Assembly: GCF_018141545.1 (NCBI RefSeq)
Contig: NZ_CP064356.1
Location: 248,001-312,000, forward strand
Direction of reading: 5' to 3'
From: Miltoncostaea oceani
Lineage (GTDB): Bacteria > Actinomycetota > Thermoleophilia > Miltoncostaeales > Miltoncostaeaceae
Length of the DNA: 64,000 nt
The translations under genes and the position numbers were made by a program. Shown here piece by piece: positions 48,764-55,486 of the stretch. Numbering within the stretch: position 1 is the first letter of the stretch; each line of letters begins with the position of its first letter. The notes below the pieces were generated by a model. That model did not search any database. It saw only the letters and a list, made by a program, of their open reading frames with translations, and had not been told where the DNA came from.

Positions 48764-49581
48764 CAGGCGGCGGCGACCACCGCGCGCAGCAGCTCGGCCA
48801 GCCGCGGCACCGACGCCTTCCCGGTGGCGAGCACCTCCCGGTGGTCGAGGGCCTCGGCGGACATCCCGGCGGCGAGGTTCGTGACGAGCGAGACCCCGGC
48901 GACCTCGGCGCCGAGGTGGCGGGCGGCGATCGCCTCGAGCACGGTCGACATCCCCACGAGGTCCGCCCCCCACGACCGCAGCATCGCGATCTCGGCGGGG
49001 GTCTCGTAGGAGCCGCCGAGCAGGCCCGCGTACACGCCCTCGGGGATGCCCGGGACCGCGGCGGCCGCCGCGGCGCGCAGGCGGGGGCTGTAGAGGTCGG
49101 TGAGGTCCGAGAACCGCCCGGGCATGCCCGCCGGCGGGTCGGCCCCCGTCATGGGGTTGGCGCCCGTCAGGTTCAGGTGGTCGCGGATCATCACCGGCGT
49201 GCCGGGGCCGTGCTCGGGCATCAGGGAGCCGGCGGCGTTGGTGAGCACGACCGTCGCGCAGCCCGACAGGACCGCGGCGCGCACGCCGTGGACCACGGTC
49301 GGCACGGGGTGCTCCTCGTAGAGGTGGGCGCGGCCGGCCATCACCAGCAGGGGGACGCCGTCGGCGTCCACCGAGTGGGCCATGCCCGAGTGCCCCTGCA
49401 CCGCCGGCTCCGGGAAGCCCGGGAGCTCCGGCATCGGCACCCCGTCGCGCACCGTGCCGAGCATCGGGACGACGTCGGCCCAGCCCGAGCCGAGGACCAG
49501 CGCGACGCGGTGCTCCCCGAGGCGCTCGCGGATCGCGTCGCCGGCGGCGTGGGCGGCGGTGTACGGGTCCGTGCTCGTCAT
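48763..49581 (-). CDS. Purine nucleoside phosphorylase
   Basis: 272 residues, the trimeric class. Motifs: VALVLGSGWADVVPMLGTV, VQGHSGMAHSVDADGVP, VMAGRAHLYEEHPVPTVVHG, VVLTNAAGSLMPEHGPGTPV, LLGGSYETPAEIAMLRSWGA (base site) and DLVGMSTVLEAIAARHLGAE. It cleaves inosine and guanosine (and deoxy forms) with phosphate. CATAGT lies 7 nt before the ATG, which suggests a leaderless message. The next gene, a phosphomutase, is coupled by TGATG. Confidence 0.93.
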   Translation of the reverse strand: MTSTDPYTAAHAAGDAIRERLGEHRVALVLGSGWADVVPMLGTVRDGVPMPELPGFPEPAVQGHSGMAHSVDADGVPLLVMAGRAHLYEEHPVPTVVHGVRAAVLSGCATVVLTNAAGSLMPEHGPGTPVMIRDHLNLTGANPMTGADPPAGMPGRFSDLTDLYSPRLRAAAAAAVPGIPEGVYAGLLGGSYETPAEIAMLRSWGADLVGMSTVLEAIAARHLGAEVAGVSLVTNLAAGMSAEALDHREVLATGKASVPRLAELLRAVVAAA

Positions 49582-49588
49582 CGTCCGC

Positions 49589-49594
49589 ACTATG
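49589..49594 (-). promoter_or_regulatory. Probable -10 box of the PNP operon
   Basis: CATAGT on the minus strand, 7 nt before the PNP ATG. The NDH-2 promoter lies 35 bp away on the other strand. Confidence 0.4.
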
Positions 49595-49628
49595 GCAGCG
49601 CGCGCGGTCCGGCGGCACGGGCGGCTGC

Positions 49629-49634
49629 TATACC
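49629..49634 (+). promoter_or_regulatory. Probable -10 box of the NDH-2 gene
   Basis: TATACC, 6 nt before GTG 49641; no ribosome site precedes the GTG. Confidence 0.45.
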
Positions 49635-49640
49635 GGGTCG

Positions 49641-51005
49641 GTGGACCAGCAGCACGCACATCGCGTCGTCGTGGTGGGGGGCGGGTTCGGCGGCCTCCAG
49701 GCCGTCCGGCACCTGAAGCGGTCCCCCGCGGCCGTGACCCTCATCGACCGCCGCAACTTCCACCTCTTCCAGCCGCTGCTCTACCAGGTGGCGACGGGCG
49801 CGCTCTCTCCCGGTGAGATCGCCGCGCCCCTGCGCGGCGTGCTGAAGCGCCAGGGCAACGCGACCGTCGTGCTCGCCGAGGTGCAGGGCATCGACCTCGA
49901 CCGGCGCGTCGTGCGCACCCGCGCCGTGGGCGGGGGGCGCGAGTCGGAGGTGGGGTACGACACGCTGATCGTCGCCGCCGGCGCCCGCCACTCCTACTTC
50001 GGCAACGACGAGTGGGCGCGGGTCGCCCCCGGCCTGAAGTCGCTGGAGGACGCCCTCGAGCTGCGGCGGCGCATCCTCACCGCCTTCGAGGCGGCCGAGG
50101 TCGAGCCCGACCCCGACGTCCAGCGCGCCCTCCTGACCTTCGTGGTGGTCGGCGCCGGCCCCACCGGGGTCGAGCTGGCCGGGCAGATCGCGGAGATCGC
50201 GCGCGACACCGTCCGCCGGGACTTCCGCCACATCGACCCGACCACGGCGCGGATCGTGCTGGTCGAGGGAGCCGCGCGCGTCCTCACCGCCTTCCCCGAG
50301 TCGTTGTCGGCGAAGGCCGAGCGCCAGCTCGCGGCCCTCGGCGTCACCGTCCGCGACAGCCGCCTCGTGACCGACGTCGACGCCGACGGCGTGACCCTGT
50401 CGCCCGCCGGCGACGGCGACGGCGGGTCCGAGCGCCTCGACGCCCGCACGGTCGTGTGGGCCGCCGGCGTCGCGGCGTCGCCGCTCGCGACCGCGCTCGC
50501 CGAGGGGTCCGGCGCCGCGCTCGACCGCGCCGGCCGCATCACCGTGGAACCCGACCTGACGCTCCCCGGCCACCCGGAGGTGTTCGCGCTCGGCGACATG
50601 GTCCGGGTCTCCGACGGCGCCGGCGGCCAGATCCCCCTGCCGGGTGTCGCGCCGGCGGCGATGCAGCAGGGGCGCTACGCGGCGAAGGTGATCCGCGCGC
50701 GCCTCGCCGGCACCGAGCCCCCGTCCCGGTTCACCTACACCGACAAGGGCAACCTGGCGACCATCGGCCGCATGAAGGCCGTCGGCGAGATCCGCGGGGC
50801 GAAGCTGTCGGGCACGCTCGCCTGGCTCGGGTGGCTGTTCATCCACCTCTTCTACCTCACGGGCCTCCAGAACCGGCTGCTCGTGTTCATCCGGTGGACC
50901 GTCTCGTTCCTGACCCGCGGCCGCGGCGCGCGCCTCATCACGGGCGGCGCCGAGGACCCCGTCGCCTCCCCCGCGTCCGCGGAGGCGGAGGTCCACCGCT
51001 CCTAG
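49641..51005 (+). CDS. ndh: Type II NADH dehydrogenase
   Basis: 454 residues. FAD-binding start HRVVVVGGGFGGLQAVRHLK, quinone-side motif NFHLFQPLLYQVATGALSPG, NADH-binding FVVVGAGPTGVELAGQIAEI, and second FAD motif FALGDMVRVSD with PGVAPAAMQQGRYAAKVIRA. The C-terminal stretch AWLGWLFIHLFYLTGLQNRL and the next hydrophobic segment should lie in the membrane surface. The enzyme passes electrons from NADH to menaquinone without pumping protons. It converges with a small gene whose stop it overlaps by 4 bp. Confidence 0.9.
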   Translation: MDQQHAHRVVVVGGGFGGLQAVRHLKRSPAAVTLIDRRNFHLFQPLLYQVATGALSPGEIAAPLRGVLKRQGNATVVLAEVQGIDLDRRVVRTRAVGGGRESEVGYDTLIVAAGARHSYFGNDEWARVAPGLKSLEDALELRRRILTAFEAAEVEPDPDVQRALLTFVVVGAGPTGVELAGQIAEIARDTVRRDFRHIDPTTARIVLVEGAARVLTAFPESLSAKAERQLAALGVTVRDSRLVTDVDADGVTLSPAGDGDGGSERLDARTVVWAAGVAASPLATALAEGSGAALDRAGRITVEPDLTLPGHPEVFALGDMVRVSDGAGGQIPLPGVAPAAMQQGRYAAKVIRARLAGTEPPSRFTYTDKGNLATIGRMKAVGEIRGAKLSGTLAWLGWLFIHLFYLTGLQNRLLVFIRWTVSFLTRGRGARLITGGAEDPVASPASAEAEVHRS

Positions 51006-51193
51006 CGGGCCCCCGGGGGCAGGACGGGGTCGGCGTCGGGGTCGGTCCGGCCGTGAGGGGGGTGGGGCGGGGTCGTGGCGCGCGAGGCGCCCTGCACCGG
51101 CGTCTGCTCGGGCGGCCCGGCGTCCTCGGCCCGTTGGCGCAGCTCGTCGCTGGAGCTGTCGTGGCTCCGCGGCGTCGCGTGGCGGTCGCTCAT
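51002..51193 (-). CDS. Small hydrophilic protein, unknown
   Basis: 63 residues, rich in Pro, Asp, Arg, Ser and Thr: SSSDELRQRAEDAGPPEQTP is the only part likely to be helical, the rest should be disordered. GAGGAGG lies 6 nt before the ATG, a strong ribosome site that supports translation. No Cys, no membrane segment, no known motif. Its stop overlaps the end of the convergent ndh gene by 4 bp. Confidence 0.5.
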   Translation of the reverse strand: MSDRHATPRSHDSSSDELRQRAEDAGPPEQTPVQGASRATTPPHPPHGRTDPDADPVLPPGAR

Positions 51194-51228
51194 GGATGCC
51201 TCCTCGTGGGTGCCGTCCCCACCCCGTA

Positions 51229-51245
51229 CCCGCCGCGGCGGCGGG
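51229..51245. terminator. Short GC hairpin downstream of the leftward SDR gene
   Basis: CCCGCCG and CGGCGGG pair around a 3-nt loop (CGG). It lies 10 bp past the SDR stop on the minus strand and also before the small 51002-51193 gene. Confidence 0.35.
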
Positions 51246-51254
51246 CCCAACCGG

Positions 51255-52043
51255 CTACCGCGCCCGCACACCCGTGATCGTCAGCTCGGTGATGCGGCGG
51301 GGCGCCTCGGCGAGGGCCGCGAACGCCCAGGCGCGGCGCGGCAGCCGCACGTGCCGGCGGTCGTCCGCGACGGCGCGCACCGTGTGCGCGCAGAGCCGGT
51401 CGAGCGGCGTGTCGGTGAGCAGGCCCAGCCGGTAGAAGCGCCGGAACGCCGCGGCGGTCGGCGGGTGGGCGACGACCGACGCGCGCATGTCGGTCGGCAC
51501 CAGGCCGACCTCGACGACGGTGGTCCCGACCGGCAGCCCGCGCAGGTCGGCCCGCAGGCCCGCGGTGAAGTGGGTGAGGGCCGACTTGCTCGCCGCGTAG
51601 GCGACCATGCCCGGCAGCACCGCCGTTCCCGCGAGGGACGACATGTTCACGACGTGGCCGCGCCCGCGGTCGATCATCCCCGGGAGGACCTGCCGGGTCA
51701 GCTCCATCGGCGCGAGCACGTTGATCGCGACGAGGCGCTCGAGGTCGGCGGGGTCCATGTCGTCGAGCGTGCCGGTCACGTCGATGCCCGCGTTGTTGAC
51801 GAGCACGTCGACCGGGCCGGCGGCCTCCTCGACGCGGGCGATCAGGCCCGCGCGCCCGGCGGCGTCGGCGAGGTCGGCCACGAGGGCCGTGCCGCCCGTC
51901 TCCGCGGCCAGCTCCTCGACGGCCGTGGCGGTCCGCGCCACCACCGTCACTCGGCCGCCCGCGGTGGCGAACGCCCGCGCGAGGCCGGCCCCGATCCCCC
52001 GCGAGGCCCCCGTCACCAGCACGTGCGCGCCGTCGATCTCCAT
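51255..52043 (-). CDS. Short-chain dehydrogenase/reductase
   Basis: 262 residues of the classical SDR fold. NAD(P) motif VLVTGASRGIGAGLARAFAT, NNAG motif VDVLVNNAGIDVTG, Ser in HVVNMSSLAGTAVL and the Y-x3-K pair in YAASKSALTHF. The C-terminal 60 residues (FRRFYRLGLLTDTPLDRLC, later RITELTITGVRAR) are basic and may bind membranes or a large substrate. GGGGAGG lies 7 nt before the ATG. Substrate unknown; it is divergent from another SDR gene. Confidence 0.85.
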   Translation of the reverse strand: MEIDGAHVLVTGASRGIGAGLARAFATAGGRVTVVARTATAVEELAAETGGTALVADLADAAGRAGLIARVEEAAGPVDVLVNNAGIDVTGTLDDMDPADLERLVAINVLAPMELTRQVLPGMIDRGRGHVVNMSSLAGTAVLPGMVAYAASKSALTHFTAGLRADLRGLPVGTTVVEVGLVPTDMRASVVAHPPTAAAFRRFYRLGLLTDTPLDRLCAHTVRAVADDRRHVRLPRRAWAFAALAEAPRRITELTITGVRAR

Positions 52044-52107
52044 GCCGCAGCCTCCCCGGCCGTCTGTGGGTCGCGGGCCATCATGGCGACCCGCCACCGC
52101 CCGCGGG

Positions 52108-52113
52108 TAGGTT
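52108..52113 (+). promoter_or_regulatory. Probable -10 box upstream of the second SDR gene
   Basis: TAGGTT. The transcript would start near 52120 and carry a 46-nt leader with GGGGAGG 8 nt before ATG 52166. An ATG at 52120 is out of frame with the SDR and probably unused. Confidence 0.4.
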
Positions 52114-52165
52114 CCGGGCATGCGCCGGGCGCCCGGCCGGGCGCGCCGACGGGGAGGTCGCGGAG

Positions 52166-52939
52166 ATGGCGGGTCGGCTCGAGGGCATGGGCGTGGTGGT
52201 CACCGGGGGGACGAAGGGGCTCGGACGGGAGACGGCGCTGCTGATGGCGGCGGAGGGCGCGCGGGTCGTCGCGGTGGGCCGCGACGCCGCCGACGGGGCG
52301 TCGCTGCGGGAGGAGGCCGCCGGCCTGCCCGGCACGGTCGCGTTCCACGCCGGGGACGTGCGGGAGGAGGCGACCCACACGGGGGCGATCGCCGCCTGCG
52401 CCGAGGGCGGGCGCCTCGACGCCTACGTCAACAACGCCGGCATCCTCGGCCCCGAAGGGCCGCTGCACGACACCTCGCTCGAGGACTGGGAGGAGGTCAA
52501 CGCCGTCAACATGCGCGGCGTCTTCCTCGGCTGCCGCGCCGCGATCCGCGCGATGCGGGGCACCGGTGGCGGCAGCATCGTCAACGTCGGGTCGATCCTG
52601 TCGCTGACCGCCGACCCGTTCCTCACCTCGTACACCGCCACCAAGCACGGGGTGCTCGGCCTGACCCGGGCGCTCGCGGTGGACTACGCCGCCGACGGCA
52701 TCCGCGCCAACTGCGTCCTGCCGGGGGACATGGAGACGCCGATGATCCTCGAGTACTTCGCGGCCAGCGACGACCCGGCGGCGACGCGGGCGGAGATGGA
52801 GGGCGCCTACCCCATCAAGCGGATCGCGCGGCCGCGGGAGGTCGCCCAGGCGGTGCTGTTCCTCGCCTCGCCGGAGTCGTCGTTCGTGAGCGGCGCCGAG
52901 CTGCTCGTCGACGGCGCGCTCACCGCGAAGGCCTACTGA
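52166..52939 (+). CDS. Short-chain dehydrogenase/reductase
   Basis: 257 residues, classical SDR. Cofactor motif VVVTGGTKGLGRETALLMAA, NNAG motif LDAYVNNAGILGPEG, catalytic Ser in IVNVGSILSLTADPF and Y-x3-K in YTATKHGVLGLTRALAVDYA. The end FVSGAELLVDGALTAKAY is typical of the FabG-like branch. The preference for NADP may follow from the Arg in AVGRDAAD after the second strand. Substrate unknown. It ends 7 bp inside the convergent transporter gene. Confidence 0.87.
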   Translation: MAGRLEGMGVVVTGGTKGLGRETALLMAAEGARVVAVGRDAADGASLREEAAGLPGTVAFHAGDVREEATHTGAIAACAEGGRLDAYVNNAGILGPEGPLHDTSLEDWEEVNAVNMRGVFLGCRAAIRAMRGTGGGSIVNVGSILSLTADPFLTSYTATKHGVLGLTRALAVDYAADGIRANCVLPGDMETPMILEYFAASDDPAATRAEMEGAYPIKRIARPREVAQAVLFLASPESSFVSGAELLVDGALTAKAY

Positions 52940-54168
52940 CTGCGGGGGATCAGGATCCCGCGACCGGTCGCCGCGCTGCGGGCCGCGCCCGCCGCGGCGC
53001 CGGTCAGCGCCACCGCCGCCAGCACCAGGTGGGTCGACGCGAGGCCGACGCCCAGGGCGAGCGCGGCGCCGGAGATCGCCCCGACGGCGGCCGCCAGCGC
53101 CCACGCCGCGCCGGCGGCCATGCCGACGGCGGGCGCGAGGTCGTGCGACGCCGCGATCCGCAGGGCGCGGGTGACGAGGATGCCGAGGAACGCGGCGGCG
53201 GCGAGGCTCAGGGCGTAGGCCGCGGCGGCGGTGAACGTGCCGCGCGCCCCGTACGCCGTGAGCGCCGCGGCGGCCTGCACCGCGAGCGCCATCGCCAGGA
53301 CCGAGCTGAGCCGCGCCCGGGCCGTGACGCGGCGCACGAGCGGACGGCCGAGGCGGACCGCGACGAACCCGGCCGCGAGCGCGGGGACGAGGGCGCCGCG
53401 CAGGCCGACGCCGTCCTTGAGCCAGACGATCAGCACGGCGGCCTGGGCCGCGCCGACGGCGGCGCTGAGGGACCCGGCGAGCAGCACGCGGCGCAGCAGG
53501 CCGTCGCCGGCGACGATGAGGGCCGCCCGCCGGAGCGCGAGGTCGAGCCGCGGGCCGTCGTCGGTGCGCAGGTCGAGGTCGGGGTGGTGGCGCGCGGCGA
53601 CCAGCGCGCCCGCCGCGGCGAGCAGCGCGGCGACCGCGACGGCGCCGTGCGGTCCCGCGACGAGGCCCGTGCCGAGCGCGCCGGCGGCGCCGAGCGCGGA
53701 CCCGGCGCCGAAGCTCGTCGTCAGGCCCTGCGCGGCGTCGGCCCGTCGCTCGGGCGCGACGAGGTGGTGCAGCACGTCGGTCGTGGCGCCGTCGAAGACC
53801 ACCCGCGCGGCGCCGACGACCAGTACGCACCCGACGACGGCGGGCAGGCCGAGGGCCCCCGTCGTCAGGTCGCAGGTGATGAGGGCGGCCGCCGCCACGG
53901 CGGGCGCCCCCCACAGCAGGGTGCGCCGGTGGGCGCGGGCCGCGAGGGCCGCGGCGAGAGGGGCGCCGAGCGCGAGCGGGGCGACGCCCGCGACGATCAC
54001 GGCGGCGGCGCCGACCGGGCCCGTGCCGAGCGTGACCGCCAGCCACACGGCGCCGATCGAGCCGGCCGTGAGGGCGGCCGCGACGAGCCGCTGCACCCGC
54101 CAGAGGCGCGCGCGCTCACGGGCCGTGTCGGCCGGGGCGTGGGTGTGATGTGTGACGAAGTGGGCCAT
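52933..54168 (-). CDS. MFS-type transporter
   Basis: 411 residues, about twelve hydrophobic helices rich in Ala, Gly, Val and Leu. After a His-rich start (HFVTHHTHAPAD) the first helix is LVAAALTAGSIGAVWLAVTL. The loop between helices 2 and 3 reads AALAARAHRRTLLWG, a variant of the MFS G-x3-D-R-x-G-R signature with His for the usual Gly/Arg pair. The cytoplasmic middle loop has DLDLRTDDGPRLDLALRRAA. It resembles drug-efflux MFS proteins of actinobacteria. Substrate is not known. Confidence 0.72.
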   Translation of the reverse strand: MAHFVTHHTHAPADTARERARLWRVQRLVAAALTAGSIGAVWLAVTLGTGPVGAAAVIVAGVAPLALGAPLAAALAARAHRRTLLWGAPAVAAAALITCDLTTGALGLPAVVGCVLVVGAARVVFDGATTDVLHHLVAPERRADAAQGLTTSFGAGSALGAAGALGTGLVAGPHGAVAVAALLAAAGALVAARHHPDLDLRTDDGPRLDLALRRAALIVAGDGLLRRVLLAGSLSAAVGAAQAAVLIVWLKDGVGLRGALVPALAAGFVAVRLGRPLVRRVTARARLSSVLAMALAVQAAAALTAYGARGTFTAAAAYALSLAAAAFLGILVTRALRIAASHDLAPAVGMAAGAAWALAAAVGAISGAALALGVGLASTHLVLAAVALTGAAAGAARSAATGRGILIPRSQ

Positions 54169-54286
54169 GACATGACGGTGGCCGGCGCCCCTGGGGGCCC
54201 GGCCACCTCTCCAGGGTAGGTCGTCGGCCGGGACGGCGCCCTCCCCGAGGTCCCGTGCCCGCCGATCACCGCCCGCGGGGGCCGCG

Positions 54287-54292
54287 TAGGAT
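54287..54292 (+). promoter_or_regulatory. Probable -10 box of the hydrolase gene
   Basis: TAGGAT, 6 nt before ATG 54299; same layout as other leaderless genes of this window. Confidence 0.45.
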
Positions 54293-54298
54293 CGGCGC

Positions 54299-55177
54299 AT
54301 GAGCACCCGACGCATCGACGTGGGCGAGGTCCGCCTCTCCGTGACCGAGGCCGGCGACCCCTCCAGGGAGCCGGTCGTCCTGCTGCACGGCTTCCCCGAG
54401 ACCTCGCATTCGTGGCGCCACCAGCTCCCCGCCCTCGCCGCCGCCGGCTACCACGCCGTCGCCCCGGACCTCCGCGGGTACGGCGGCTCGGACCGCCCCG
54501 CGGCGGTCGACGCGTACGCCGCGCCGAAGCTCGTCGGGGACGTCGCCGGGCTGATCGGCGCCCTCGGGCACGAGAGCGCCCACCTCGTCGGCCACGACTG
54601 GGGCGGCGGGCTGGCGTGGGCCCTTGCGGGCACCCGCCCGGAGATGGTCCGCTCGCTCACGATCCTGAACGCGCCCGTCGGCGTGGTGTCCGCGCGGCTG
54701 CGCCGCGAGGACCCCGCCCAGCGTGCGAAGAGCTGGTACATGCTGCTCTTCCAGTTCCCGGGGGTCGCCGAGACCTGGCTGTCGCAGGACGACTTCGCCA
54801 ACCTGCGGCAGTTCGTCTTCGACGACGCCGCCCCCGGCACGTTCCCCGAGGAGGACCGGGAGATCCTGGTGGACGCGCTGCGCCGCGACGGCGCTCTCAC
54901 CGCCGCGCTCAACTGGTACCGCGCCAACATGCCGGCGGCGTCCTGGCTCCGGGATCCCCCGGACCCCCCGGAGGTCACGGTGCCGACCCTCATCATCTGG
55001 GGGGAGGCCGACAGCAACATGGGTCCCGTCCTGCTGGAGCGCTCCGCGGCGACCGTCACCGGCCCCCTGCGCGTCGAGCTCCTGCCGGGCGTGAGCCACT
55101 GGGTGCCGGAGGAGGTCCCGGACCGCGTCAACGGGCTCCTCGTCGACTTCCTCGGCGCGCTCCCCGCCGCGACCTAA
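54299..55177 (+). CDS. Alpha/beta hydrolase, epoxide hydrolase-like
   Basis: 292 residues. Oxyanion motif LHGFPETSHSWRHQLPALAA, substrate-entry DLRGYGGSDRP, nucleophile elbow LVGHDWGGGLAWALAG with Asp as nucleophile, acid and His in the C-terminal part (IIWGEADSNMG and LLPGVSHWVPEEVP). HGFPE and GHDWGG are the signs of epoxide hydrolases and haloalkane dehalogenases; the cap is of epoxide-hydrolase length. It should add water to an epoxide. The gene is monocistronic and leaderless by position. Confidence 0.85.
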   Translation: MSTRRIDVGEVRLSVTEAGDPSREPVVLLHGFPETSHSWRHQLPALAAAGYHAVAPDLRGYGGSDRPAAVDAYAAPKLVGDVAGLIGALGHESAHLVGHDWGGGLAWALAGTRPEMVRSLTILNAPVGVVSARLRREDPAQRAKSWYMLLFQFPGVAETWLSQDDFANLRQFVFDDAAPGTFPEEDREILVDALRRDGALTAALNWYRANMPAASWLRDPPDPPEVTVPTLIIWGEADSNMGPVLLERSAATVTGPLRVELLPGVSHWVPEEVPDRVNGLLVDFLGALPAAT

Positions 55178-55261
55178 CAATTCCCGAACATCCGGGCCGT
55201 GATGCCCGGCCCGCCTCGCCGTCGAAGGGATGCACGGACCACGACGGGCGAGGAGCCGGGG

Positions 55262-55486
55262 ATGCGCGACGAGGACGGGGAGCGGGGATGGCCCGACGGG
55301 GCGCCCGGGGTCGACGAGGCCCGGCGCAAGCTGCACAACCTCCTCGCCGGGCGCTTCCTGCTCTACGAGGTGACCGGCGACCGCCAGATGGTGGTGCTCA
55401 GCATGCCCCGCCGGGTCACCACGACCGCAGGGCCCGCCGGTCGACCTTCCCGGAGGGCAGCCGGGGGAGCTCCTCCAGCGGCGTGA
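55262..55486 (+). CDS. Possible small protein overlapping a convergent gene
   Basis: 74 codons. GAGGAG lies 6 nt before the ATG. The middle part (GVDEARRKLHNLLAGRFLLY and EVTGDRQMVVLSMPRR) looks like a helix plus two strands of a small globular domain. The last 24 codons overlap the 3' end of the monooxygenase-ligase fusion gene on the other strand and look non-protein-like. It may be a real small gene or chance. No family recognised. Confidence 0.35.
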   Translation: MRDEDGERGWPDGAPGVDEARRKLHNLLAGRFLLYEVTGDRQMVVLSMPRRVTTTAGPAGRPSRRAAGGAPPAA

